Source: Coleophoma eucalyptorum (lineage: Eukaryota; Ascomycota; Leotiomycetes; Helotiales; Dermateaceae). From it: DNA of 64,000 nt. Within the stretch, counting starts at the first letter, position 1, and every line of letters begins with the position of its first letter. Of this stretch, positions 54,019-64,000 are shown one piece after another. A program made the translations under genes and the position numbers. Location of the stretch: contig JALRME010000076.1 of NCBI GenBank assembly GCA_026120035.1, positions 1 to 64,000 of the forward strand, given 5' to 3'. Below the pieces are notes generated by a model that was not told where the DNA came from, did no database searches, and saw nothing but the letters and a program-made list of their open reading frames with translations.

Positions 54019-55429
54019 ATGTCTGGATTTCCTATGTTTAAGTTTCCCAAGTCTGAATCCTCTAAATCTGAGATTCTCAAATCTGAAGATAACCATGTGT
54101 TCTCCCGATTGGACAAGTTACTTCTTTTGACTGGCGCAGTTACCTCAATTGTGCTCGTCGCAGCCGGAGCAGCAATGCACGGTCTACGCCGTGGATCACT
54201 TGCTGAATTGATCCTAAATACCTTGGCTATTATTCCGTTATCTACGTTTATTTCTTTCTCTACGAAAAAGATAGTGCTTAAATTGCAGAAGAGAAAATTC
54301 GAGTTCTTATCAGGCTTGATCAATGCACTACTTGGGTAAGCTTCCTCGAGTTTTTAAAGGGCTATGGTGTTGACGTTTAGTAGAAATTTTACAGAGCTCG
54401 CCTTTGTTATTGTGGCAGTCGCCAAAAATGAACCAGTTGTTGCTCAGACCGCCCTAGCTGGTAGCTTGCTCTCCCACACACTACTGATACTAGGAACGTG
54501 TTTCTTGTGTGGTGGACTTCAGAATCACACTCAATCATACTCTCTTATCATTGCAAGAGTAACATCTCAACTACTGCTTATCAGCCTATCAAGTCTCATA
54601 GTCCCGACCGCTTTCAAGATATGGTCGGATTGTAAGTAAATTGTCCTCTTATAAGAATATGTATTAATGAATCACAGCGGGTGATTCGGGCTTGGTGGCT
54701 ATATCCCGCGTAGGTGCAATAGTACTCCTGATTATATTTGGATGTTACCTGGGTTTCTTTTACTACACCCATTCGGAGTTAACGTCTCACAAATACACCA
54801 TCGAGAGTCTGGTTGAGTACACTGCATATAGTGTAGTCAGTATACGCACAAAAGAGCAGCTTTTGCAGCTGCGTGAAGCTTCTTTGAAGAGGAAAGGTGA
54901 TAACTTGCATTGGATCGTTCATCTTTTCATTTTAATCTTGTCGGCATCTTTGTTAGTGCTTTCATCTATCTTCATGTTAGAAGCAATCGACTCGCCAAGC
55001 GTAGATATAGGATTTTCGAAGTCGTTCGTTGGGCTTGTTGTAATACCAATCATCATAGGAGCAGCAGAGCATATTGCAACAGCTATACGCGCCCATAAGA
55101 ATCGCCGGGATGAGATCGAGTGGATCATTGAGGTTGCAATTATATCAAGCATCCGAACCTCGCTCTTCGTTCTACCCCTGGCTGTTCTACTAGGCTGGAT
55201 ACTTGACGTTCCTGGAATCTCCCTTTTCTTCGATGGGTTTCAAGTCACTATACTGACTCTTGCTATTATCCTCGTAAACTACATTGTGCACGCAGGTATA
55301 GCGCACTGGTGAGTATTCTTATATCTTATAAAGCCACAAACTGACATTTTCAGGCTCGAAGGTATCATGCTCATTGGCGCATACATCCTATTCGCAAATG
55401 CGGCCTGGAGATATCCAAACGAGGCTTAG
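54019..55429 (+). CDS. CAX-family Ca2+/H+ exchanger
   Basis: Four exons (54019-54335, 54384-54631, 54678-55308, 55354-55429) joined by introns of 48, 46 and 45 bp give 423 residues. Eleven or so hydrophobic segments are arranged in two halves. The first signature, NALLGNFTELAFVIVAVAKN (residues about 102-121), spans intron 1; the second, GAAEHIATAIRAHKNRRDEI then VAIISSIRTSLFVLPLAVLL, is at about 316-358. These are the cation-binding c-1 and c-2 repeats of the VCX1/CAX group, with the essential Glu of GNxxE and AAEH kept. The protein should sit in the vacuolar membrane and exchange cytosolic Ca2+ for protons. An acidic loop lies between the halves. c-1 normally reads GNAxEL and c-2 GNAAEH; here c-2 has lost the Asn (IIGAAEH), a possible change in ion preference. 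Confidence 0.88.
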
Positions 55430-55501
55430 GATCGAGTAGAGGCGGCTATATTAAGTAGAATTAATGAAATTGTGTTATTTCAAAATTTGTTTTCAACTAG
55501 G

Positions 55502-56581
55502 TTATTTTACAGATCGTACTAGCTCTTCATTATAGGAGCCCAAGGGAATATAACGACTGCTATGCTCTGGATAAGATAAGGTTGGTTTTTCAACGTCAAT
55601 CCGATAATCCAGCCGTATAGCACCAGTGCTACCAAAATAAATGATTGAGTGACTGCCAAAAATAAAGCCAATGTACTGCCCTAGGTACTTTGGAAAACCG
55701 TCCCCGAGTGGCTCAATCTCTGCCAGTAGTTGACCCTTGGATAACGAGTAGAAGTCGAAATGCGGTGTGATTGCAGCCTCATTGTCTGAAACACTGCTGA
55801 GTGCGACGGCATCACAGTATTCATCTGTGCGAAGCTTGCAATCAGGATGTTGATTCTTTGCTGGAATCGTTTTCCACTCATCCGATTCGAGGTATGCTGC
55901 TGTAATGGACTGAGGATTGTTGACAACAACCACCCTCCGTTCATCCCGGCTCATTGAGATACTGCTCACTTTTAGCCCAAGCGTAGGCGACTGACTTCGA
56001 GCTTGAATTCTAGAGTTGTGAAAATCCTGATCCCAAAAGGCTACTTGTCCATCACATGTCGTGGCAACAATGGATCTCTCTCCAACTGTGATGTCACTGA
56101 AATGATCTCTGTTGTTTGCCACATCTGGTTTGTTGGGCCCAAAGAGTACCAACGTTGTTATATGGCGGAATTCTGTTCGATTCCAGACCAATATATCTAA
56201 GTCATGGGCCATAAAGATATAATTTTTACTTATGGCCACGGCAACTATGTGAGATGGATGGAGCCCATCTGGTAAGTGTGGTGGAGTGATTCGCTTGATA
56301 GGCTCTTCTAGCTCTATATCAATAGAATATGAAGATAGCGAAGTGTACGAAGATGCACCCTCAATTTCCGATATTATGATCATCAAACCGAGGTGGTATG
56401 CTGCGTGTAGTATCTTGTGATCTCCCAACTTGCGTCCATGATGTCGCTGGTCAGACAGCGGCCAATCTACGCTTAACAGTTCTTCTTTATCGATATGGTA
56501 TCCCGAAAAGCTGTTATTATCGATTATGGCTAAGCCATTCTTTGATACAAGTATTATGTGTCGCCTGATAGAGTCAGCCAT
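55502..56581 (-). CDS. WD/beta-propeller-like hypothetical protein
   Basis: Intronless 359-codon frame from MADSIRRHIILVSKNG. Repeated beta-type blades are visible, such as HIVAVAISKNYIFMAHDLDI, VWNRTEFRH, SDITVGERSIVATTCDGQVA with FWDQDF, and VSSISMSRDERRVVVVNNPQ. This resembles degenerate WD40 blades, possibly the propeller half of a fungal F-box/WD protein, but no F-box is present. It starts only 10 bp after the stop of the upstream Smr gene on the same strand, unusually close for a fungal gene pair. Protein-protein interaction role inferred. Confidence 0.65.
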   Translation of the reverse strand: MADSIRRHIILVSKNGLAIIDNNSFSGYHIDKEELLSVDWPLSDQRHHGRKLGDHKILHAAYHLGLMIIISEIEGASSYTSLSSYSIDIELEEPIKRITPPHLPDGLHPSHIVAVAISKNYIFMAHDLDILVWNRTEFRHITTLVLFGPNKPDVANNRDHFSDITVGERSIVATTCDGQVAFWDQDFHNSRIQARSQSPTLGLKVSSISMSRDERRVVVVNNPQSITAAYLESDEWKTIPAKNQHPDCKLRTDEYCDAVALSSVSDNEAAITPHFDFYSLSKGQLLAEIEPLGDGFPKYLGQYIGFIFGSHSIIYFGSTGAIRLDYRIDVEKPTLSYPEHSSRYIPLGSYNEELVRSVK

Positions 56582-56591
56582 AGTATCAACT

Positions 56592-57530
56592 CTAGATGGG
56601 GGCGATCAATAGGTACCCGTCACTTAGCATATCTAATTCCCTGATCCCTGACAAGCCATGCATCTCTAACACCAGCACCTCAGGGTTCCGTCTCTCGACT
56701 CTCGTAAATAAGTGTTGCATGGCATTTCTAGTCGTGTTCTTGAAACCGACGATATCTGATCCGTTTTCCAATATTTTCGGAGTCTGCATGCGCATTTTGG
56801 AAGATGTGGTGGCTTGATGAGGATGTAAACCGTGGTCTTTGTATTGTCCTGGACTTTCATGCGTAGGCAGCATGACGGCTGGCCCACCTTGTAAATTGAT
56901 ATATATCCTTCCTTCGTTTTGTTCAGTGGCATATTGGAGGTTCAATTTTTGACAGATCTGCTCAACACGGGGCTTTATTTTCTGGATGTGGTTTACGGAA
57001 TGGTTGCCCTTTCCTACAATTCTGTTCAAAACATTAATATTGTGTGCCAGTCGCTTCCTCAATCTCCAGAATCCCTTTACCAAAGATAATCCAAACTAAG
57101 AACTATGGTCTAAAAGCTCAAAAGAAATAGAAAGAAAACTTACACATGCAGCCCACTCTGCCCATTTGACTGCGCATGTCTAACCCTATCCTCTAAAATC
57201 CTCTCTGCCTCCTCAACGAACTGTCCATGTAAATCAACTATGTCATCAGACACTCTTCCGGGAGCATTATTTTGCCTGAAAATATAATCAGAAGCTTGTT
57301 TATTATAAGCATCCATTTTGGCCGCATGTGCCTTTCCTTCCTCGGAGTACTCGTGTGCTACTGCACCACCACCATTGCTATAAGCGTTGTGTGCCTGTTG
57401 TAGCGTTAAAAAGTACTTCCATTGGGGTTCAAGAGAGCTGTACTTTATCAAAACAACTCGATCGTTTCCCAGCTTCTTGTCGTGCTAGATCCCGCAACCT
57501 GTCGTATTCGGCTTCGGCTTCGTTGCTCAT
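56592..57530 (-). CDS. Smr-domain protein (DUF1771 + Smr)
   Basis: Exons 57530-57444, 57394-57144 and 57021-56592 are joined by GT-AG introns of 49 and 122 bp and yield 255 residues. It opens MSNEAEAEYDRLRDLARQEA, has the DUF1771 helix (HAAKMDAYNKQASDYIFRQN, about 52-71), then the Smr domain with DIVDLHG (80-86) and LHVIVGKGNHS (111-121). These are the DLHG and GxGxHS nuclease/nucleic-acid-binding motifs, and RIYINLQGG ends the domain. Yeast YPL199C and related proteins of this type are thought to bind or nick nucleic acids. After residue about 170 the usual glutamine-rich tail is replaced by unrelated sequence ending LDMSDGYLL-type (GIRELDMLSDGYLLIAPI), which may be a mis-joined or altered 3' end. 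Confidence 0.82.
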
Positions 57531-58011
57531 GTTATGGTTGAACGCTGTGAATCTCAGTAAATTCCTTCGCCATACCTCAGCATAACTTGAGACCGTTCAC
57601 CATACAGTGGCGGCTAGAATGTTTTGGTGATAAAACGTACCATGCCCCCCCAAACGGGTCACTGGATAATTCTGCGATGACATCCTTGTGAGAAGGGCTG
57701 TTTTGGCGATGGGAGAGCTAAGATTGAAAGAGTGAATCGTAGAGAGTTAGAATTTGCTCTATGACAAGCTTCCATAGCTTTGATTTTGTGTCTAGGCTAT
57801 GGCAGATTTGCTCAGGATGACTATTTTTTTCCACACGCTGACAGAAGGATCATCTAGTGCTAGCGGTCAGTCGTCCGTCATCATTGGAGAGTTGAGTATA
57901 CATATTACTTTTTCTTGATGTAAATCATACAATAATCTCATCCTTTCAGACATAATACTGCAAACGTACGCAGAAAACAGATTTTGTGGGAGCCGACAGA
58001 GGAGGTATACC
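57531..58011. promoter_or_regulatory. Divergent promoter region between Smr and phospholipase D genes
   Basis: Both genes start outward from this 481-bp interval. No clear element picked out. Confidence 0.4.
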
Positions 58012-60320
58012 ATGGTACCTGTATCACACAACAGACATAATAGCTTTGCGCCTCCTCGAGGAGAAAATCAAGTGAACTATTTTATAGATGGGTGTGAGTA
58101 TTTTCATGCTGTTGCGACGGCATTAGAATATGCGCGTTCAGAGATCTGGATCATGGACTGGTGGCTCTCTCCAGAGCTCTACCTGAGGAGACCACCATCT
58201 TCAAACGAACAATACCGCCTAGACCGGATGATACTGAACGCCGCGCAACGAGGGGTAAAAGTGTATGTTATCGTTTACAACGAAGTTCCTAGTGTCCTAT
58301 CTAGTAAGTGCTCCAACCTGTCTGCGAGAAACTTCAGCAAGTCGTAAAGCCTTTGGAGTGGAATACTAATGGAAGAATCCAGTCTGTTCTAAGCACACCA
58401 AAGCTGCACTAGAAGCTCTCCACAATAATGTTGCTGTACTTCAACATCCTGCTCATATCCCGAGTTTTCAAGACCACCACCTTGATGATATAGCATTCTA
58501 TTGGGCGCACCACGAAAAGTTGTGTCTAGTAGACACAGAGATTGCTTTTATGGGAGGTCTGGACCTCTGCTTTGGTCGATGGGATACCCATCAGCATCAA
58601 ATAGCGTATGGAGTTAGCTCTTTCTTAAAATCATTTCTGACATTTTTTAACAGCGACAACCATCCCTCTCAACAGGAAGCTAAAATTTGGCCTGGTCAGG
58701 ATTTCAATAACGGAAGAATTATGGATTTTGAAAATGTTGCTAAATTTTATAACAACGAGCTTGACAGAGCAACAAATTCAAGAATGGGCTGGTCTGATAT
58801 CTCACTCTCCATCAAAGGTCCTGCTGTTGAAGACCTCCGGGATCATTTCCTGACCAGATGGGACTGGATCTGTTCTCAACTAAACCTGCGAAGTATTGAA
58901 ACTAGATATGTAACTCCATCAAACGCGCTAAAGGTCCCAGAAGCTACAGCTACAGACAGCATCAGTAAGCCCGGTGCTACTTTACAAATACTTCGATCCT
59001 GCAGTCAGTGGAGCCACGGGATATCTACTGAAGTACCTGACTCCTTTGTTTCCCGTACGCCATGGAAAGCCTCCGCTAACAGTCTCATAGCACTCAATTC
59101 AAAACGCATACGTCGATGTCATTTATAAATCAGAACATTTCATATATATTGAGAATCAGTTCTTCATCACTGCTACGGGTAGTGAACAGAGCCCGATCCA
59201 AAACAGAGTGGGAGCAGCGATAGTTGAACGTGTGATTCGGGCTTATAAAACTGGTCAGAAGTACAAGATCATGATCTGCATACCTGCCGTGCCGGGGTTC
59301 CCTGGAGATCTCCATGATGAAAAGCAAAACGGTATCCTGGCTATTATGAACCTTCAGTACCGGTCAATATGCCGTGGAGGTCATAGTATCATGGAAAAGT
59401 TAGAGCAAGAAGGAGTTAAAGATATAGGGGAGTACATTCGCTTTTATAACCTTCGCAACTATGACCGGATTAATAACGCACGAGCGATTCGGAATAAACC
59501 AGGAGATATAGCTGCGTGGGGAAGCTTTGTAGAGAAGTATGGAGATATTAGCGATTCTATAAGCTCCTGCTATATGCTTGGCGGGCCACCACTCTCTTCT
59601 ATGCCTTGGGTGGCTGGCGATGAGACCGAGATGGATGCATTTGTCAGTGAGCAGTTATACATCCATTCCAAATGCCTAATCGCAGATGACCGAGTTGTTA
59701 TTATTGGAAGTGCCAATCTCAATGACAGGTCTCTTCTTGGAGACCACGACTCGGAGATTGCTGTGGTTGTGGAAGATGCGCCATCCGTAGCGTCAAGAAT
59801 GAACAGTCAACCATACGTGGTTTCGAAATTTGCCACTACCCTACGCCGAAGGCTATTTCGAAAGCATATGGGCCTTTTAGAGTCTCAGGATTTGACAAAG
59901 CTAGGGATGAGCCCTCTAGGGGTTGGGCCCGATAGTTACGACTGGGAATCTCAAGCTGATCTATCAGTTGAAGATCCGCTGTCGCCAGACTTTGATCTAT
60001 TATGGAATGGCACAGCAAAGACTAACACAAAAATCCTGGCCCATGTCTTCTCACCCGTGCCTTCCAACCAAGTTCGATGCTGGGAGGACTACGAGTTGTA
60101 CTATGGGGAATTATTTGGTAGCAGTCGCAAGCGTGCAAAATACGGCTATGGACACGTTGTAAAGCAAAATTTTCCGGGCGGTATCACTCAAATGAAGAAT
60201 ACTTTGGGCCAAGTAAGAGGTACCTTAGTAGAGATGCCATTGGATTTTTTGTGTAAAGTTGATGGCCTTGTAAAGAAAGGCTGGAGTTACAATAGGTTGA
60301 CAGAGACCATCTATTCCTAG
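58012..60320 (+). CDS. Phospholipase D
   Basis: Three exons (58012-58303, 58383-59032, 59091-60320) with GT-AG introns of 79 and 58 bp give 723 residues in frame. Two HKD motifs are intact: HEKLCLVD-type HxKxxxxD (residues 141-148), followed by IAFMGGLDLCFGRWD, and HSKCLIADD (506-514) followed by IIGSANLNDRSLLGDHDSEI. The region EHSIQNAYVDVIYKSEHFIY then IENQF, before the second half, is also typical. PLD enzymes cleave phosphatidylcholine to phosphatidic acid and choline, acting on membrane traffic and signalling. The protein lacks PX and PH domains, as in many fungal PLDs of this size. It diverges from the Smr gene. Confidence 0.92.
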
Positions 60321-60807
60321 AAGGTACAATATCAGCTGTGGAGTTCAGGTCTTCTCCTGCTTCGCATACAGCTGTTCGGCTGTCCAGGTGGGATGGGGTC
60401 CGAGTGCATTTCAAAATACACAAGTTGTACATTCTACAATTTCTTCAACCACCCCAAGGCGTGAAATTTCCCAGCGGTGCTCATTACCTTCGCATCAAAA
60501 ACCGGAACAATGTACTTGCACCCTATAACAGATTGTAGGAGTTCAAGTATCTTCGTATAACTTTGTATGTGGCTAGCTTCCAAGCACTGCTGAATCTACC
60601 ATAGAGGCAAGGATCTGCTCCATTCTGCAAAAGAAAGCCCACCGCTTCCATATTCAGTCAGGGCGTCTAAAGTTAGACTCAAATTCCAAAAATATTCCAA
60701 ATTTGTTGCTATTTTTGGAATGATGACGGCTCCGTATCCACCACTAGACGCTATGTAATAGGCAGTAATACCTCAAGAAAACAGAAACTGAGGGACGATC
60801 TTCCAAA
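60321..60807. other. Intergenic
   Basis: 3' flank of the phospholipase D gene; no further gene recognised. Confidence 0.4.
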
Positions 60808-61008
60808 ATGGTAGGTAGTGAAAATCAATGGTCTAGTGGTAGTGATACACCGGATCTTGAGAAAGGAGACTGGGTATCTCAATTCCATAATAATGGACAC
60901 AAGCCGACTTATACCAACAGCCCGCAATCGCACCCTTCCATGGGCTTGAACCCGGAGGACATCCCTATAACGAGCATTGAAGATCCTTCATCGCATGAAC
61001 CCCACTGA
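60808..61008 (+). CDS. Short hypothetical protein or 5' exon
   Basis: 66-codon hydrophilic ORF beginning MVGSENQWSSGSDTPDLEKG. Gene-like in that it lies just ahead of a small membrane protein on the same strand and could be its first exon, but no splice join was confirmed. No motif. Confidence 0.3.
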   Translation: MVGSENQWSSGSDTPDLEKGDWVSQFHNNGHKPTYTNSPQSHPSMGLNPEDIPITSIEDPSSHEPH

Positions 61009-61176
61009 ATAGCCTTTGTTCTGCCGAAGTTGCACACCATTTGGTGGTGTGTTAGAATTCTTTCAATATTAGTAACAATGATTTAATTCTGGTAGCTGTT
61101 GGTTTATACAACCACGCCAAAAGGCGTGTATTTGACTCTCTCCGTAACTTATTAAACTTGTTAATCCGTTCACAGC

Positions 61177-61625
61177 GTGTCAGATAATCACTTGCACAGA
61201 ACTGAGACGGGAAATCCGAATTCTCCTTCCATCACCAACTTTCCATGTGTGGTTTTTGCTTCAGTGGGAGCGATGAATACAGGATTAGGCATAGGGACCT
61301 TGCTACTCGTTTGTATTTCGAAGAAGGTATGTACGCAGCTTTCTTACAGTATTCTGAAAATGGCTACTCAGCATTATGACTCTTAAATGCGGATGGTTAA
61401 CAATATCAGCAATGCAATATTCGTCATAATTTCTGCCATCGGGTTCGGGACAGCAATGGGAGCTTGCCACTTCTTGCAACAGAAAACAATTCTTGAGAAT
61501 GATCTCTGGTTAGTTACCTTATTATGGAATTTATTATCATATCATATGGTGCTCAAGTAATTTACAGGCAATGGGCATGTAACAAAGAACATGGGGGCGA
61601 TACCGACCCGGGTAAACCTCAATGA
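61177..61625 (+). CDS. Small membrane protein, exon structure partly unresolved
   Basis: Starts after a splice acceptor (ACAG at 61170-61174) with SDNHLHRTETGNPN and a first hydrophobic helix (CVVFASVGAMNTGLGIGTLL). A GTATGT donor follows at 61326. The next exon (about 61411-61508) encodes a second helix (NAIFVIISAIGFGTAMGACH) and splices in phase to a short last exon (61567-61625) ending GGDTDPGKPQ. The join between the first two exons does not keep frame with the obvious sites, so a base or splice site is misread or mutated. Two transmembrane helices, about 100 residues; no family recognised. The upstream 60.8-kb ORF may contribute the N-terminus. Confidence 0.45.
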
Positions 61626-62129
61626 TTCATTGTCCCTGAATTCTGTTAACAGATCACAGCTTTAAATTTTCATCATGTGTCCTTCAAGATGGCCATCGTG
61701 GTGGAACCCTATTTTGTTACAAGACCCAGGCAAATTCCTATCATTCCCTTGAGTGCCGTCTCACTCTTATATAACACGCCGGCAATTCTGCGCAAGGCGC
61801 AACTCGGCCCCCAGATCTTCTCGCCACCCATAGCGAAATTCCTTGAGTCACATAGGCTGCACGATCAACAAATATTTGCTCGCACCTCCTGGCGAGGAGC
61901 AGGGGTCGGGGCAAGAAATCAGAGTCATGCATTAGACTTCCATACCACAGCCCACATGGGTGGAAACTTCTCACTTCAGTACCCATCATGCCTCTGAACG
62001 ACTTCCAACTAAGTTTTAAATGATCTATTTGGCATTTGTCATGATAGCAGGTCAAAAGTCAAGCTCACTTCAGAATATTTTGCGGTCTCCCTTTGATATT
62101 CACATAAGTTAAAGATCGACGAAGTTGTT
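61626..62129. other. Intergenic
   Basis: ORFs at 61677-61997 (+) and 61741-62055 (-) overlap each other and have no recognisable content. Confidence 0.4.
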
Positions 62130-62372
62130 TCAGAAGGTGCTATCTAAGTTCAATTCCAAGTCTCTAGAACTACCCTTAGTCAAAGGATGAAGGGACGAAA
62201 AACGCGACGCCAAGCCCATGAAATAGCTCAGATTCTTTCACCAGCAGAAGAAAATACTCTTGTACGACGGATTACACGTTTAACATTCACTAATTATCCA
62301 GCGACACCTGCTTTGTTGAAAGAAATGGCTCAAGAGGTCCGAAATCGACGGGCCTGCATCAGTTACCAATGA
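62130..62372 (+). pseudogene. pogo-type transposase N-terminal (HTH) fragment
   Basis: Reads GRKTRRQAHEIAQILSPAEE then NTLVRRITRLTFTNYPATPA and LLKEMAQEVRNRR, the second half of the CENP-B/Psq-type helix-turn-helix of fungal pogo transposases. A stop follows at 62370-62372; the DDE domain is absent. Only 5 bp later the GH71-like frame begins, so the transposon piece sits at the exact 5' edge of the truncated glucanase gene. Confidence 0.78.
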
Positions 62373-62376
62373 GAAT

Positions 62377-63839
62377 GTGAAATCATGGTACCGTCCAAAT
62401 CCTAAAACTTCCTGCGGTACTGGTGAGACTACGGGTAATACGGCTAGTCAATTGCAGACTGTGTATTCTCCTGGTGAGTTGATAGCAGATGAAGTCTTCT
62501 TCGCTGCATTACTCGGTTCTGCTGCTACTATCAGTGTGTCGATAAGTGGGGTGACTTCGCCAGCTACATGTACCTATAATCCTAGTAATGGAGTCGGTTT
62601 ATACCGTGGCAGTATCCCATTTAACGGTCGTACAGGAGCAGTGGTGGTGACCATCGCTAGGGGGGGCACAATTCTGACTGCAACTGGAGATCCGATCACA
62701 ATTACTTGCACAAGTAGCATGCAAAATTATAATCCAATTGTCATTGCAGGTTCAGGAAGAGCCATCGGGGCTGTAGCCACCGTTTCTCTTAATGCATCTG
62801 GATGCACATCGGGTTTTGGAGACAAGAAATATCGCAACCTTTGTGAAATGCTTGCAAATACAACTACTGCCCTCGCAGCTCTTGTACTTGCACATCTATT
62901 GTGAGTTTGATATTCTTTGCATAGTCCGGAGAAACCATAAAATTTCAATTAGGGCACACCACTTGAAAAACCAAATTCAAAAAATCTCTTCGCTTGTGCA
63001 GCACCCGGGATTGATACAACTTATTTGGGTCTGTGCTCTTTTGTATGCAACTACGCAATTTGCCCAGGTATGACATTCAACCCTGCACTAAGGCACATAC
63101 TAAGAATTCTTTGGCAGATGTTTGTAAAATCGCTCCTACTGGAACCGTTTGTCAAACTCCATATCCAGTTGCCCCTCCAGTCCCAGTTTGCGTCGAGGGT
63201 ATGGCCGAAGATAAATATGCAATGATGTGTTCGTTTTCTTGTGGTCTGGGTTTCTGTCCCCCAAGGTAAGTGGTTTTCGCTATTTATTGCGATTCCTCCC
63301 AAGCGAGAGCACATGTCTGTACGACAGATTGATGCCAGCACCTCAAAACTACTCTTAGTCATTCCAGTGTTGACTCTACTACCTATAGGGTTTGTTCGTG
63401 TACCAAGGCTGGCACTTCTAGTCCTCGATCTCCACCTATAACCAACGTAGTGGGAACCTTTAAAACTGACGAAGACTACAGACTGTGTTCATATGCATGT
63501 AAACGCGGAGGTAAGCCCCCCCCCCCGGCAATAATGGCCATATTGCAGCCACACAAGTGTTCTCAAATAGGTGATAATAACAAAAATACTAAACTTAGTC
63601 TCTTTATAGTTTGTCCTACAAATCTCTGTAACAGTTCAGGAAGTGGCTGCCCTACCGGCTCGGGTATTGGCAGTGGACCGAACTTGCCTGGTGATAGCTT
63701 CAAACAGGTAACAAATTCTTTGGTGATAAACGAAATTAAGGGAGAGCTTGGTGAAGGATGCAGAACTCTCACCTCGTGTACCGACCAGACAGATGAGGCT
63801 GCATCTGCGTGCCCTTCAGGTCAATTTAAAATTGGGTAA
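62377..63839 (+). pseudogene. Alpha-1,3-glucanase (GH71, mutanase-like) 3' portion
   Basis: The first frame has no ATG (opens at GTG) and starts inside the protein: SWYRPNPKTSCGTGETTGN, then a beta-sandwich (ATISVSISGVTSPATCTYNP, SIPFNGRTGAVVVTIARGG) matching the module after the GH71 catalytic domain. Cysteine-rich modules of the type LCxFxCxYxxCPxxxCxCT follow: NLCE, then (one-base frame change near 62850) ACKYNYCPRSSCTCTS; TYLGLCSFVCNYAICP before GTATGA; KYAMMCSFSCGLGFCPPR before GTAAGT; VCSCTKAG and YRLCSYACKRGG before GTAAGC; and VCPTNLCNSSGSGCPTGS to a GTAAGT donor at 63838. These modules are found at the C-terminus of fungal GH71 enzymes, which hydrolyse cell-wall alpha-1,3-glucan. The catalytic domain is absent upstream and the 3' end is beyond the window. 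Confidence 0.7.
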
Positions 63840-64000
63840 GTCTTTGGTTTCCCCCACAAACATCAATTCTCTCGAATTTGTAGAGTACAGGGACTACGTT
63901 AAGCGTGAGGCGTAGGATAGGCAAGAATCAGCTCCCCTCCATGTTGAATGAAAAATGACTTAAGAGTTGAGTGAACCTGTAGTTTGAAAAGCTCTCGATT
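63840..64000 (+). other. Likely intron and 3' continuation of the GH71-like gene
   Basis: Begins with GTAAGT after the last coding stretch; the window ends before a following exon can be recognised. Confidence 0.35.

Noticed and set aside
61741..62055. 104-codon minus ORF
   Set aside because: It overlaps a plus ORF of similar length, and neither shows motifs or splice support.

Overview
The window looks like a stretch of a filamentous ascomycete genome (Pezizomycotina, perhaps Leotiomycetes; that placement is a guess from the family mix). The signs are short GT-AG introns of about 50-80 bp that keep frame when removed, fungal-type protein families (SET9, GPR1/FUN34/YaaH, vacuolar Ca2+/H+ exchanger, fungal phospholipase D, SWIRM, Smr, alpha-1,3-glucanase modules), fungal Tc1/mariner and pogo transposase remnants, and long AT-rich, gene-poor tracts. 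There are no operons, CRISPR arrays or recognisable tRNA or rRNA genes.

Layout. 0-5 kb: a decayed Tc1/mariner transposase, an intact acetate/ammonium-transporter-like gene, and a glutamine-amidotransferase pseudogene. 5-13 kb: little recognised, apart from two hypothetical genes and a SWIRM-domain gene. 13-18 kb: a Nudix hydrolase and a nucleoside-hydrolase-like gene diverge across a minisatellite; a dead second copy of the nucleoside hydrolase follows. 19-21 kb: a myristoyl/palmitoyl-type gene broken by an in-frame TAA. 21-30 kb: a relic zone with a Dicer-like (RNase IIIa/IIIb) pseudogene and an ankyrin fragment. 30-35 kb: a three-exon orphan gene, a MITE, pogo fragments, a minisatellite, and a bZIP gene cut off by a repeat. 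35-38 kb: a divergent pair of hypothetical genes around a 17-bp tandem repeat. 38.9-39.7 kb: an inverted-repeat element beside a small putatively secreted protein. 41.8-44.4 kb: lipoxygenase and amidohydrolase pseudogenes. 46.1-48.2 kb: a continuous three-exon reading frame joining a divergent sirtuin to a full SET9/Suv4-20 histone methyltransferase. 51.9-60.3 kb: a conserved-looking gene block (SAP-domain protein, CAX exchanger, WD-like protein, Smr protein, phospholipase D). 61-64 kb: a small membrane protein, then the 3' half of an alpha-1,3-glucanase-like gene that starts right after a pogo transposase fragment and runs off the window.

The overall picture is islands of intact genes separated by repeat-rich DNA where duplicated or accessory genes are being lost. 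The most interesting object is the sirtuin-SET9 fusion, followed by the dead Dicer-like gene, a dispersed inverted-repeat family that truncates a bZIP gene, and a minisatellite family with a GTCATCA core at two loci 19 kb apart. All functional statements rest on motif recognition by eye; no database search was run.
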